Shown piece after piece: positions 31,837 through 42,571 of a stretch of DNA of 64,000 bases. Within the stretch, counting starts at the first letter, position 1; each line of letters opens with the position of its first letter. Under the pieces are notes generated by a model that made no database searches, was not told the DNA's origin, and saw only the letters and a program-made list of their open reading frames with translations. Origin of the DNA: Glycocaulis albus. GTDB lineage: Bacteria > Pseudomonadota > Alphaproteobacteria > Caulobacterales > Maricaulaceae. Both the position numbers and the translations under genes were made by a program. The DNA lies in NCBI RefSeq assembly GCF_014639075.1, contig NZ_BMFS01000001.1, forward strand, positions 186,001 to 250,000. The letters are read 5' to 3'.

Positions 31837-32936
31837 GCGAGCTTTTCCGTATTCCCGTCAAGGCCGCCTCGCGTGCCTATGATGTGCTGGCGGGTGCCGG
31901 CGCACTGGAGGCTGCTGGCGCCAGTCTCGCCCGGCTGTGTCCGCGCGGGCGCGCGGTCATTCTGGCTGACGCGGCCGCGCTGGCGGGACATCGCGCGCGG
32001 CTGGAGAGCGTGCTGGCCGGGGCCGGTCTGACGCCTGACTTCATTCTGCTGGACGGCGGTGAGGGGGTCAAAAGCTGGGATGCGTTGCGCATCGTCATGG
32101 ATGCGCTTCTGGACCGTGAGATGGCCCGCAATGAGTGCCTGATCGCTTTCGGTGGCGGCACGGTGGGCGATCTGGCCGGATTTGCCGCGTCGATCATGAA
32201 GCGCGGATGCGGCTTCATCCAGATGCCCACAACCCTGCTGGCACAGGTGGATTCCTCTGTTGGCGGCAAGACAGGTATCAATACACGCCACGGCAAGAAT
32301 CTTGTCGGGAGTTTCTATCAGCCGGATCTGGTGATTGCCGATAGCGGCTTTCTGGAAAGCCTGCCCCGGCGCGAGCTGGCGGCTGGCTATGCGGAGATCG
32401 TGAAGGCCGGCCTGATAGCCGACAAACCCCTGTTTGAACGCCTGGAAGCAGGCGGAAGCGGCGATCCGCTGGCGCTCGGCCGTCTGGCAGCTTTCATCGC
32501 TGATGCGGTGCGTTTCAAGGCGCGGATCGTGGCAGAGGATGAGCGCGAAGCGGGTGTGCGCGCCCTGCTCAATCTGGGGCACACCTTCGCGCATGCCTTT
32601 GAGGCTGATGCGAGCAAGGGCGCGCTGATCCATGGCGAGGCAGTTGCCTGCGGTATCGTCATGGCGCTGAAATTTTCGGCCCGGCTCGGCCTTTGCGGGC
32701 CTGACGGGGCAGAGCGGGCTGCCGCCGTGCTGGGCAGGGCCGGACTGCCGGTTTCGATCCGTGATTTGCCGGGCGGGCCCTATGACCCAGCTTCGCTGAC
32801 GGCGCGCATGGGGCAGGACAAGAAGAATGCCGGTTCGGGCATCACGCTGGTGCTGGCCCGCGGCGTGGGCGAGGCCTTCATATCGCCGGGGCATGACCCG
32901 GCACAGATCAACGCTTTCCTCGAAGGAGAGGTCTAG
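31833..32936 (+). CDS. aroB: 3-dehydroquinate synthase
   Basis: 367 aa. NAD-binding segments GGGTVGDLAGFAAS and LLAQVDSSVGGKTGIN, and the zinc ligands (Glu in AGYAEIVKAG and the His of NLGHTFAHAFE and HGEAV), are all present. It converts DAHP to 3-dehydroquinate, the second shikimate step. It starts with GTG overlapping the aroK stop. The next gene follows after one base. Confidence 0.95.
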   Translation: MSELFRIPVKAASRAYDVLAGAGALEAAGASLARLCPRGRAVILADAAALAGHRARLESVLAGAGLTPDFILLDGGEGVKSWDALRIVMDALLDREMARNECLIAFGGGTVGDLAGFAASIMKRGCGFIQMPTTLLAQVDSSVGGKTGINTRHGKNLVGSFYQPDLVIADSGFLESLPRRELAAGYAEIVKAGLIADKPLFERLEAGGSGDPLALGRLAAFIADAVRFKARIVAEDEREAGVRALLNLGHTFAHAFEADASKGALIHGEAVACGIVMALKFSARLGLCGPDGAERAAAVLGRAGLPVSIRDLPGGPYDPASLTARMGQDKKNAGSGITLVLARGVGEAFISPGHDPAQINAFLEGEV

Positions 32937-34220
32937 ATGGATATCGCGTTAGAGCCGTGGATGGGTTGGGCGTTTGCCTCCATCGTCCTGCTGCTCCTCT
33001 TGTCCGCCTTCTTCTCGGGCTCCGAGACCGCGCTGACGGCCACGTCCAAGGCGCGCATGCTGGCGCTGGAAAAGGAAAAGAATGGTGCAGCGGCGCGTGT
33101 CGGCATCCTGATCGAGGACCGCGAGAGCCTGATCGGGGCGATCCTTTTGGGCAATAATCTGGTCAATATCCTTGCCTCCTCCATTGCGGCGGCGGTGTTT
33201 CTGGCCATGTTTGGCGAGGCGGGCGTGCCGATTGCCACACTCGTCATGACGGCGCTGGTGCTGGTGTTCTCCGAGGTGATGCCCAAGACCTATGCGCTGT
33301 CCAACCCGGACCGGCTGGCCATGTTCGTGTCCTTGCCGATCCGGATCGTGACGGCGGTGTTCGGGCCCGTGGTGGCGGGCGTGCAGGTGGTGGTGCGCGG
33401 CACGCTGCGCCTGATCGGTGCCGATGTCACCGGGCCGGTCCTCTCTGCCCATGAGGAGATACGCGGCCAGATCGACCTGCATCTGCAGGAAGGCGGCGTG
33501 GTCAAGCATGACCGCGACATGCTGGGCGGGGTGCTCGACCTGCGCGAACTGACCGTCGATGACGTGATGGTTCACCGCAAGAACCTGCTCATGCTGGATA
33601 TCGACCAGCCGGTGGAGCAACTGGTCGAAACGGCGCTGACCAGCCCGCATACGCGTCTTCCGCTCTGGCAGGGGGAACCGGAAAACATTGTCGGCATTCT
33701 GCATGTGCGTGATCTGGCGCGCGCGCTGCACGGCGCGAGCGGCGACAGCTCCAGAATCGATATTGCCGGGCTGAAGCGCGAGCCCTGGTTTGTACCGGAG
33801 ACGACCGAGCTGTTCGATCAGCTCAATGCCTTCAGGACCAAGCGCGAGCATTTCGCGCTGGTGGTCGATGAATACGGCGCGCTGATGGGCGTGGTGACGC
33901 TGGAAGATATCCTGGAAGAGATTGTCGGCGAGATCGAGGACGAGCACGATCTGGCCCCGCCAGGTGACTTCAAGCGTGAAGCCGATGGTTCTGTCATTGT
34001 GGATGGCGCGACGGGCATTCGCGAGATCAACCGTGCGCTGGACTGGGAATTGCCCGATGACGAGGCGGTGACGATTGCCGGTCTTGTCATCCACGAGGCC
34101 CAGACCATCCCGGAGCCGGGCCAGCGCTTCCGTTTCCATGATGTGCAGTTCGACATACTCGAACGCCGCCGCAACCAGATCACACGCGTGAAGCTCACCC
34201 CGCTGGGCGAGGAGGAATAG
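32937..34220 (+). CDS. HlyC/CorC-family protein with CNNM and CBS domains
   Basis: 427 aa. An N-terminal CNNM (DUF21) membrane domain (about 1-190, four hydrophobic segments with FFSGSETALTATSKARM) is followed by a CBS pair (about 205-330, with HTRLPLWQGEPENIVGILHVRDLARAL) and a CorC_HlyC domain (about 345-420). Such proteins have been linked to magnesium or cobalt efflux and to membrane-stress tolerance; the substrate is not proven. It lies directly after aroB and may be co-transcribed. Confidence 0.88.
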   Translation: MDIALEPWMGWAFASIVLLLLLSAFFSGSETALTATSKARMLALEKEKNGAAARVGILIEDRESLIGAILLGNNLVNILASSIAAAVFLAMFGEAGVPIATLVMTALVLVFSEVMPKTYALSNPDRLAMFVSLPIRIVTAVFGPVVAGVQVVVRGTLRLIGADVTGPVLSAHEEIRGQIDLHLQEGGVVKHDRDMLGGVLDLRELTVDDVMVHRKNLLMLDIDQPVEQLVETALTSPHTRLPLWQGEPENIVGILHVRDLARALHGASGDSSRIDIAGLKREPWFVPETTELFDQLNAFRTKREHFALVVDEYGALMGVVTLEDILEEIVGEIEDEHDLAPPGDFKREADGSVIVDGATGIREINRALDWELPDDEAVTIAGLVIHEAQTIPEPGQRFRFHDVQFDILERRRNQITRVKLTPLGEEE

Positions 34221-34222
34221 GC

Positions 34223-34747
34223 CTACTCCTCCTTCCCGCCCTTGATGACGGTGAAGCGCGGGCGGGCCCCAGGCGGTGACGGTACTGGCGACGGCGCTGG
34301 CGCGGGGGTGTTGCCGGACGGGTGCGGTGTCTCCGGGACATCGGACACATCGTCATTGATGTCCCGGATATTGGCTTGGCGTTCCGGGCGTTTTGAAGAA
34401 AAGCCGGAGCGCCGGGCCTTGTCCTTCGGCTTGAAGCTGGAGCGCTTCCAGGGTCTGGTTTCCTTGCCCTTGGCTTTCGCTTCCAGCTCTTTCAGCTTGG
34501 CGGCCTGCAGCTGGGATAACGGCTCATCGAGCGAGCCCTTATCCGGATCGGTAAAGGCGGAACCGAACGTGTTCAGCCGTTCCTCCACGCTGCCGAGGAA
34601 CTCATCCTCCCATTCGGTGAGGAGGGCACGCGCCTCACGGGCGGCCTCGGCATCGCCATCGGCTTCGGCCTCGGCGAGCGCCCGGCGCACCCGGTCGAGG
34701 CGGCGCAGGGCTTTCTTCTTCTTGCGCTCGTCAATCTCGCGGCTCAT
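34223..34747 (-). CDS. Charged, low-complexity protein of unknown function
   Basis: 174 aa. The N-terminal third is a charged helix likely to form a coiled coil (KKKKALRRLDRVRRALAEAEADGDAEAAREARALL). The middle is lysine-rich (KAKGKETRPWKRSSFKPKDK), and the end is Pro/Ser-rich (APAPSPVPSPPG) and finishes FTVIKGGKEE. No known domain. The VIKGG end is seen in other alphaproteobacterial small proteins. Convergent with the CorC-like gene (2-base gap). Confidence 0.55.
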   Translation of the reverse strand: MSREIDERKKKKALRRLDRVRRALAEAEADGDAEAAREARALLTEWEDEFLGSVEERLNTFGSAFTDPDKGSLDEPLSQLQAAKLKELEAKAKGKETRPWKRSSFKPKDKARRSGFSSKRPERQANIRDINDDVSDVPETPHPSGNTPAPAPSPVPSPPGARPRFTVIKGGKEE

Positions 34748-34785
34748 GGCCTCGCAAGTGTATACCGATAGAGGCTCCAGGCTAT

Positions 34786-35079
34786 CTAAAGATCGCCCAG
34801 CGCGCCGAGATAGGTTTCCAGCACCGCTTCCATTTCCATGCGTTCCTGGCGGTCCTGCTTGCGGATGCGGATGACCTGGCGGAGCACTTTCACGTCAAAG
34901 CCATTGCCCTTGGCCTCGTCATAGACCTCCTTGATGTCGGCCATGATGGCCTTCTTTTCCTCTTCGAGCCGCTCGATGCGCGCAACGATGGCGCGTAATT
35001 GCTCATCGGCCTTGGGCGTGCCGCCCTGGACAGGTGCGCTGGCGGCATCGGAAGAAGGCTGGTTGAAGGGTTCGGCCAT
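34786..35079 (-). CDS. gapR: Nucleoid-associated protein GapR (DUF2312)
   Basis: 97 aa. After a short variable N-terminus comes the DUF2312 core: [20 protein letters not shown], then [29 protein letters not shown]. The helical core makes a clamp-like oligomer. In Caulobacter GapR binds overtwisted, AT-rich DNA ahead of forks and polymerases and stimulates gyrase and topoisomerase IV. The length and the DVKVLR..IRIRK block fit the family well. Confidence 0.92.
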   Translation of the reverse strand: MAEPFNQPSSDAASAPVQGGTPKADEQLRAIVARIERLEEEKKAIMADIKEVYDEAKGNGFDVKVLRQVIRIRKQDRQERMEMEAVLETYLGALGDL

Positions 35080-35162
35080 GGGGCGTCCTCATCTGGCAAG
35101 GGGCTTGTCTCTGGCCTGATGGCTTAGGACGCGAACGCCAGCCGGGCAATGCCACTATGTGC

Positions 35163-36107
35163 CTAATCCACACCTGCCGCGCGTGTCCGTACGGCGCGGA
35201 TCGCCTCGGCCACCTGGTCTGCATGGGCAAAATGGGGATTGTGGCCAGCCCCTTCGATCAGGATCAGTTCGGCATTGGGCATGGTTTCGGCCACCGGCAC
35301 GGAATGCCGGTTGGTCGCCACTACGCTGTCTTCAGTGCCTGCCAGAATGATCGTGGGCTGCGTGATCTCGCCATAACGCCCTTCCTGGGCTTCCAGATGC
35401 GCGTTGACATTGGCCATGTCTGCAGCATTGGCCTTCCACACGCGCGCCTCCAGCAGGAGGGCGAGGGCGGTCTCTTCCACATAGCCCTCAGGCACGGGTT
35501 CGGGCGCAAAGGCGCTGGCGGCGCCCGATTCCAGCTGGGCCCGGCCATAGGTCGGCACGATGAGCCGCGTGATCACCGGGCCTATGAACGGCCAGTGGGT
35601 GGCCCGGTTGTAAAGCGCGGCCTCGCCCACATTGGCCCGGATGGCGGGGGCGATCAGCACAATGCCTGACACGGCTTGCGGATGATCCATGGCCAGACGC
35701 AGCGATATGGCTGAGCCCCAGGAGTGGCCGGTCACGATGACCGGGCCGGCTTCCACGGCGCCCAGAAATTGCGCGATCAGGGCGGCCTCGGCTTGCGGGT
35801 TCCAGCGGCCGGATGGGCGCTGCGAGTGGCCAAGGCCCGGCCGGTCCAGCCAGATCACGCGCTGGTCTGACAGTGCGTCTCCAAGCCCCATGAGCGGTTC
35901 GCGCAGATTTGCCGATGCGCCGTGCAGCACCAGTACGGGCGGCGCGTCTGCCGGTCCGGTCACGTGATAGTGCAGGCGTGTGCCCTCAATCTCGATGAAC
36001 TGGCCAATGGGTGAAAGCGGATCATCGCCAACAGGCATGGCACGGCCTCCGGCACAGGCGGTGAGCGTCAGAAAACACGCGGTGAGAAAGGTCAGATTAA
36101 AGCGCAC
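35163..36107 (-). CDS. Alpha/beta-hydrolase lipoprotein
   Basis: 314 aa. A lipobox LTAC (about Cys15) follows a short hydrophobic leader. The hydrolase fold has the oxyanion region LHGASAN, the nucleophile elbow GHSWGSA, an aspartate in AGTEDSV and the histidine in GAGHNPHF. The substrate is not clear. GTG 36107 was chosen to keep the leader at the start; it overlaps the end of the TPR gene by 11 bases, so both genes are probably one operon. Confidence 0.82.
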   Translation of the reverse strand: MRFNLTFLTACFLTLTACAGGRAMPVGDDPLSPIGQFIEIEGTRLHYHVTGPADAPPVLVLHGASANLREPLMGLGDALSDQRVIWLDRPGLGHSQRPSGRWNPQAEAALIAQFLGAVEAGPVIVTGHSWGSAISLRLAMDHPQAVSGIVLIAPAIRANVGEAALYNRATHWPFIGPVITRLIVPTYGRAQLESGAASAFAPEPVPEGYVEETALALLLEARVWKANAADMANVNAHLEAQEGRYGEITQPTIILAGTEDSVVATNRHSVPVAETMPNAELILIEGAGHNPHFAHADQVAEAIRAVRTRAAGVD

Positions 36108-36681
36108 GGCCTGCCAGCTGGTTTTCAAGGCGTGCGCGAGCCTGACGGGCTTGCGGATGCCAGGGATGGACACGTAATGCCTCTTCATACGCAAGCAGGG
36201 CCGCTGCTGGTTCACTTGCCTGTTCGAGTGTGCGCCCCAGCAGCGCGTAGGCATCGAACCGCCGCGGTTCCAAGCTGACAGCCTGCGTTAGCGCATCAAG
36301 CGCGAAATCCCAGTCGCCGCCCGCCATGGCGAGCCGGGCCGATGCCACCCAGCCCTCGGCGAAATCGGGCTCCAGAATGCGCATGTGGGCGTAGGCGCGC
36401 TCGGCCGCCGCGGTGTCACGCTCGGCGATGGCCTGCTCTGCCCGGTCCAGCAATAGCGAGGCGGTGGCTCCGCCCGACTGGCGCCAGATAGAGCGCACCT
36501 CATCGGCGATCGCTTCGCCTTCGCTTTCCGACGAGGCTGCGGCGAGCGCAGCCAGCCGCTCATCCAGGCGCTCTTCCAGTGTCATGGACGTGCGGGTGTC
36601 GTCCTGCCCTTCCGGGGTCAGGGTAATTCCGGGCGGCACCGCGGCGAGCGCCAGAACCAGCGAGGCGAGGAACGCAATCAT
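36097..36681 (-). CDS. Exported TPR protein
   Basis: 194 aa with a signal peptide (about 1-14). At least three TPR-like helical pairs are visible from residue 75 on, for example AERAYAHMRILEPDFAEGWVASARLAMAGGDWDFALDALTQAVSLEP and then ALLAYEEALRVHP. It is probably a periplasmic scaffold. It is coupled to the hydrolase lipoprotein downstream. Confidence 0.75.
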   Translation of the reverse strand: MIAFLASLVLALAAVPPGITLTPEGQDDTRTSMTLEERLDERLAALAAASSESEGEAIADEVRSIWRQSGGATASLLLDRAEQAIAERDTAAAERAYAHMRILEPDFAEGWVASARLAMAGGDWDFALDALTQAVSLEPRRFDAYALLGRTLEQASEPAAALLAYEEALRVHPWHPQARQARARLENQLAGRAL

Positions 36682-36762
36682 GCACGCAAGGATAGCGGCG
36701 TGATGCGGCGCGGCAAGCCGGTGGTCTCAGCGTCAGGCCCGAAACCTTTATGAGTACAGGCC

Positions 36763-37032
36763 CTAGTGAAGCTGTTCCATGAGTACAGCGCCGCGCCATT
36801 CGGCGGGCCGGACCAGCCCTGCATGGGCAATGCGCACCGAGTGTATGACGGCTTCTATTTCGCGCCGCCAATGGTCGAGAAACTGTTTCAGGCGCGGAAA
36901 ATCCGGGGCGATGTCCTGCGTCTGCCAGCTGAAGCTCTGCAGCAGGCTCGGAAAATCCGGGCGGTAGTAGAGGATTTCCGCCGTCGTCAGGCGCGCGCCC
37001 CTCAATTGCGCGGCAAAGTCTGTCTCGCTCAT
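36763..37032 (-). CDS. usg: Usg protein (COG5425)
   Basis: 89 aa. The order LRGARLTTAEILYYRPDFPS, LLQSFSWQTQDIAPDFPRLKQFLDHWRREIE and SVRIAHAGLVRPAEWR matches Usg, a small conserved alphaproteobacterial protein first noted near the trp genes of Caulobacter. The function is unknown. GGAGAGGG precedes the ATG at 37032. No trp gene is nearby here. Confidence 0.85.
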   Translation of the reverse strand: MSETDFAAQLRGARLTTAEILYYRPDFPSLLQSFSWQTQDIAPDFPRLKQFLDHWRREIEAVIHSVRIAHAGLVRPAEWRGAVLMEQLH

Positions 37033-37156
37033 GGCCCTCTCCATAACCGACAGGGGAAAGCTTGACGAAAGCCACCCTGTCAGGCAAGAGCCTGCACACA
37101 AAATCCTGAATGATTTCTGTATGTTGTTAGCAGCCAGATGGTCTGTGTGCTAACAG

Positions 37157-37822
37157 CTAGCCGCCCGTGCGGCGCGCCTCATTGATGCGGCCGCGCAGGA
37201 CCAGCGCCTCGACATTCTCGCCATCGCGCGCCAGTGCCTCGCCAAGGTCTGCGGCGGCGGCGTCCAGATTGCCCTGCTCGAGGTGTGCCTGCGCCCGGAT
37301 CTGCCAGCCACGCACCAGCGCCGGATCAAGCCTTATGGCATCGCTGGCCGCCTGCTCGGCCATGTCCCAGTTTTCCTGCAAGACGGCCGCCTCGGCCACC
37401 CCTAGTGCCAGGCCCGCATCATCGGGTCCGAAATCGCGGCCCCGGCTGAAGGCGCGCCCGGCATTGGCCGGTTCACCGGCAGCCAGCCAGGCATCCCCTG
37501 CCTGACCGAACATGATGGCGCGCGTGGCGTCGGTGGCGACGACGGCGCCTTCGGCTGTGCTTTCAAGCCGGCGCGCAGCAATGCCGTATTGCTCCAGCGC
37601 GACCTGCGACAGGGCGATGCAGTGCATGGCAGGCCAGCTGCCGCCTTGCGCACGCCAAGCGAGGCCTTCCTCGTAGGCGGCCTCCGGGTTTTCATTGATC
37701 AGGTTCAGGCAGGCCTCGTACTGGACCTGTTCGAAACTGGCCCCGGCCTCCTGCGCCAGTGCCGGTCCGGCGAGCCCCGAAAGCAGCGCAGTGGCGCTCA
37801 AAATCCCGCAAATGCTGCGCAT
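37157..37822 (-). CDS. Exported TPR-type protein
   Basis: 221 aa with a signal peptide (about 1-23, ending ALAQE). TPR-like repeats are clear in the C-terminal half (AWLAAGEPANAGRAFSRGRDFGPDDAGLALGVAEAAVLQENWDMAEQAASDAIRLDP). A CLNLINENPEAAYEEGLAW segment lies after the leader. No enzyme motif. It is probably a periplasmic scaffold with unknown partners. Confidence 0.7.
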   Translation of the reverse strand: MRSICGILSATALLSGLAGPALAQEAGASFEQVQYEACLNLINENPEAAYEEGLAWRAQGGSWPAMHCIALSQVALEQYGIAARRLESTAEGAVVATDATRAIMFGQAGDAWLAAGEPANAGRAFSRGRDFGPDDAGLALGVAEAAVLQENWDMAEQAASDAIRLDPALVRGWQIRAQAHLEQGNLDAAAADLGEALARDGENVEALVLRGRINEARRTGG

Positions 37823-37897
37823 CGGCCTATATCCCGTCCCTCTTGAACTGGCAGGCACGCTAACGTGTCAGACCCGCCATGGTCTATGGGTGATACC

Positions 37898-38749
37898 ATG
37901 AATGTGCTCTTCCTGGGCTTTGGCTATGTCGCGCGTGCAACAGCGCGCGCACTGGCCGGGCGCGCCAAAATGACAGCCACCACGCGCGATGCTGCCAAGG
38001 CGGACAGCCTTGTGGCGCAGGGCATCACACCTGTTTTCATGCGCGATAATGCTTGCGCGCTGGAGGATGCCGTGCGCGCTGCCAGCCATGTTGTGGCCAG
38101 TGCGCCGCCGGGCGGGGATGGTGATCCGTTCCTGCCCCTGATTGATCCTGACCTCGTGAAAACCCGCTGGACCGGCTATCTCTCCACCACCGGCGTCTAT
38201 GGTGACCGGGGCGGGGGCTGGGCCTTTGAATGGGATCGTCTCGATCCGGTCGAGCCGCGCTCGGTCCGCCGGGCACAGGCCGAAGCCCGCTGGCAGGCCG
38301 CGGGCGCCAGGGTGTTCCGGCTGGCGGGCATTTACGGCCCCGGCCAGAGCGCGTTTGACAAGCTGCGCGAGGGGCGTGCGCGCCGCATCATCAAGCCAGA
38401 CCAGGTGTTCAGCCGCATCCATGTGGATGATATCGCTTCGGCCCTGTTGCTGGCGATGGCGCGGCCGGAGGCAGGCGGCGTGTTCAACCTCGCCGACGAC
38501 TTGCCCTGTGCGCAATCGGATGTGGTGCTGGCGGCAGCGCGCCTTCTGGGCATGGAGCCGCCGATGGAAGAAGCCTTCGATCCGGGTGCGATGAGCCCGA
38601 TGCAGGCGAGCTTCTATTCGGCAAACCGGCGGGTTTCCAATGCCAGGGCCAAGCAGGTCTTAAGCTGGCGGCCCGCCTTCCCCACGTATCGCGAAGGGCT
38701 GGCGGCGATTTACGAGGCTGAAAACGCGTCCACCGCGCCCGCCCCGTAA
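37898..38749 (+). CDS. NAD(P)-dependent epimerase-like protein (YeeZ type)
   Basis: 283 aa extended-SDR-like. The N-terminal Rossmann motif is LFLGFGYVARATARAL (GxGxxA). STTGVYGDRGGGW contains the YGD active-site context of the YeeZ group, though the usual YxxxK lysine is not obvious. The C-terminus has the SYNADRRVSNA-like SANRRVSNARAK. The start may also be 37886. Its last 40 bases overlap the convergent ThiE-like gene. Confidence 0.75.
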   Translation: MNVLFLGFGYVARATARALAGRAKMTATTRDAAKADSLVAQGITPVFMRDNACALEDAVRAASHVVASAPPGGDGDPFLPLIDPDLVKTRWTGYLSTTGVYGDRGGGWAFEWDRLDPVEPRSVRRAQAEARWQAAGARVFRLAGIYGPGQSAFDKLREGRARRIIKPDQVFSRIHVDDIASALLLAMARPEAGGVFNLADDLPCAQSDVVLAAARLLGMEPPMEEAFDPGAMSPMQASFYSANRRVSNARAKQVLSWRPAFPTYREGLAAIYEAENASTAPAP

Positions 38750-39309
38750 AATCCGCGCGCGCGCAGGGCCATCAGATCGGCGAGCTCCACCCCGCCGAGC
38801 GCGAGAACGGGCGTTTTCACCTGCCGCGCCATACTGGAGGCCCGGATGAGCCCCAGCGGCGCGCCTGCGCTGGCGCTATTGGAGGTAAAGACGGGCGACA
38901 GGAACACGCCATCGGCAAGGCTGGCCGCGCGGCGAAGCGCAGCAGGGCTGTGGGCCGAGGCCGTAACCAGAAGATGCGGCGCTTTCAGCCGCCAGCGGCG
39001 TATCTGTTGCACCTGACGCTCCGGCCAGTGGACACCGTGCGCTCCGGCTGTCAGGGCCAGCACCGGATCGGCAGCGATGAACAGAAGAAGGCCCTGTCTG
39101 CGGGCCAGCCGGGCCAGCGGGACGGCGAGGCATTTAAGGTCATCGCGCCCGAAATGGCGCAAAATCATTCCGGTGCCTGCGGGCAGGGAGGCGGCCAGGG
39201 CGAGCGGATCGGGCGTGCGTGCCGGGTCGGTAAGGGCGAACAGGCGGGGCAATGCGGCAGCGCGGCGGCTTGCCAGCGTGCGCGTTGGCGCATAGTTGAG
39301 GCCCGTCAT
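38710..39309 (-). CDS. ThiE/TenI-like thiamine phosphate synthase family protein
   Basis: 199 aa TIM-barrel fragment. Family landmarks are LFALTDPARTPDP, AGAHGVHWPE and LSPVFTSNSASAGAPLG, and the closing VLALGGV. The phosphate loop is recognisable, but several ThiE active-site residues (for example the KxxD/E of true ThiE) are not evident, so it may be a TenI-like paralogue. It could join HMP-PP and thiazole phosphate if active. Its ATG overlaps that of the divergent yggS (CATG). Confidence 0.7.
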   Translation of the reverse strand: MTGLNYAPTRTLASRRAAALPRLFALTDPARTPDPLALAASLPAGTGMILRHFGRDDLKCLAVPLARLARRQGLLLFIAADPVLALTAGAHGVHWPERQVQQIRRWRLKAPHLLVTASAHSPAALRRAASLADGVFLSPVFTSNSASAGAPLGLIRASSMARQVKTPVLALGGVELADLMALRARGFYGAGAVDAFSAS

Positions 39310-39997
39310 GACACACACTCCAGCAGATTCCCGCACGATCGCAGAGCGCCGCAGCGCCATCCTTGAGGAATTGGCCGCCGCCGCCAAGGCTGGCGGGCGC
39401 GCGAGCGCAGATGTGACGCTGGTTGCCGTTTCGAAAAAGCAGAGCGAGGCCCGCATCGAGGATGCCCTTGCCGCCGGCCAGCGCGTGTTTGGCGAAAACC
39501 GGGTGCAGGAGGCGCAGGCGCGCTGGCAGCAGCGGCGCGAACATTATCCTGATCTGGAGCTGCGTCTTGTCGGCCCGCTGCAGACCAACAAGGCCGAGCA
39601 TGCGGTCGCCCTCTTTGACGTGATCGAGACGCTGGACCGCGAAAAGCTCGCCCGCGCAATCCTCAAAGCCATGGACAAGACCGGCCGCTCCCCGCGCCTC
39701 TATGTGCAGGTCAATACTGGCGAGGAGGCGCAAAAGGCCGGCATCGCGCCCAAGGACGTGCCCGCCTTCGTGGCGGAGATGCGCGCCCTGATGCCACAAG
39801 GCATTGAAGGCCTGATGTGCATTCCCCCGGTGGAGGAACCGGCCAGTCTGCACTTTGCCCTGCTCGGCAAACTCGCAAAGGCGGCGGGCGTTGAAAAACT
39901 CTCCATGGGCATGAGTGCGGACTACGCCCTTGCCGCCCGCCTCGGCGCGACGTCGGTGCGCGTCGGCTCGGCCCTGTTCGGGGAGCGGGAAGGGTAG
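39308..39997 (+). CDS. yggS: PLP homeostasis protein (YggS/PROSC family)
   Basis: 229 aa. The PLP lysine is in LVAVSKKQ; FGENRVQEAQ, RLVGPLQTNKAE, VQVNTGEE and LSMGMSADYALAARLGATSVRVGSALFG complete the family pattern. It binds PLP without known catalysis and keeps the PLP and amino-acid pools balanced. The ATG at 39308 shares two bases with the start of the divergent ThiE-like gene, so its promoter must lie inside that gene. Confidence 0.92.
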   Translation: MTHTPADSRTIAERRSAILEELAAAAKAGGRASADVTLVAVSKKQSEARIEDALAAGQRVFGENRVQEAQARWQQRREHYPDLELRLVGPLQTNKAEHAVALFDVIETLDREKLARAILKAMDKTGRSPRLYVQVNTGEEAQKAGIAPKDVPAFVAEMRALMPQGIEGLMCIPPVEEPASLHFALLGKLAKAAGVEKLSMGMSADYALAARLGATSVRVGSALFGEREG

Positions 39998-40027
39998 GGG
40001 GTTTTGACCTCCGCACCCTCTCCTTTC

Positions 40028-40067
40028 GTCATTCCGGAAGGCCCGTCAGGGACTATCCGGAACCCAG
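40028..40067. repeat. Dispersed palindromic repeat unit
   Basis: CGTCATTCCGGAAGG ... CCGGAACCCAG, the same outline as 3419-3459. The whole 300-base convergent gap 39998-40297 between yggS and thiC holds no gene; it is filled by this unit and two others (40087-40163 and 40209-40277). Confidence 0.7.
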
Positions 40068-40086
40068 GCTTTTTGAAAAAGGGCTG

Positions 40087-40163
40087 GTCCCCGGCTCGGG
40101 GGCCGGGGACCCGGTGTCTATCACCGCGCCTCTCAACCGGGTTCCCGGGCTTGACCCGGGATC
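40087..40163 (+). repeat. 77-bp dispersed repeat, copy A
   Basis: By eye, 67 of 77 positions match the reverse complement of 44211-44287. It contains two palindromic parts, CCCCGGCTCGGGGGCCGGGG and CCCGGGCTTGACCCGGG. Confidence 0.75.
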
Positions 40164-40208
40164 CATTCTTTTTGTTCTTCCGGATATCAGACCCTTATCC
40201 CCCACCCT

Positions 40209-40277
40209 TCGTTTCCCCGACGAAAGTCGGGGTCCAGAAAAGTGGACTGGGCACTGGCTTACGCCGGTGAAACGCGA
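40209..40277 (+). repeat. 69-bp dispersed repeat, direct copy of 50311-50377
   Basis: TCGTTTCCCCGACGAAAGTC opens the unit and CGCCGGTGAAACGCGA closes it. The unit at 50311 is nearly the same with a 2-base length difference and a few changes. Both lie in convergent intergenic gaps. Confidence 0.75.
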
Positions 40278-40297
40278 CAAGAGGGAGTTGGAGCCTG

Positions 40298-42319
<2,022 letters not shown>

Positions 42320-42391
42320 CTATTGCTGCGCACCATGAGGGAATCGCGGTTCCGGCGCAAGGGGAAGGGGAGCAGTACCCATTTTCTCAAG

Positions 42392-42478
42392 CGTCATGCC
42401 CGCGCAGGCGGGCATCCAGAGATCGTCGGGCGAAGACAGTGCCAAGCGGCTCTGGGTTCCCGCCTGCGCGGGAACGAC
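42392..42478. repeat. Inverted pair of dispersed repeats
   Basis: CGTCATGCCCGCGCAGGCGGGCATCCAGA (42392-42420) faces TCTGGGTTCCCGCCTGCGCGGGAACGACG (42451-42478). Each folds on CCCGC/GCGGG-type arms and their outer ends are complementary. It lies in the divergent gap between the thiC leader and the acyltransferase; the remaining gap to 42571 shows nothing definite. Confidence 0.7.
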
Positions 42479-42571
42479 GACCGGGAGGGCGGGCCTAATA
42501 GTTAACAGTTGCGTTACCGTTCGGCACACGTTTTGCGTGTACACCTCCAGACACAACCCGTAGTCGCAAAA

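Noticed and set aside
31749-32894. Minus-strand open frame of 381 aa
   Set aside because: Antisense shadow of aroB, which is unmistakable on the plus strand.
40028-40277. CRISPR array
   Set aside because: The repeats differ in length and orientation and have no regular spacers; they are dispersed palindromic units.
42501-42518. CtrA box (GTTAACAGTTGCGTTACC) before the acyltransferase
   Set aside because: The second half-site is at the wrong offset and matches poorly, so it was not listed.
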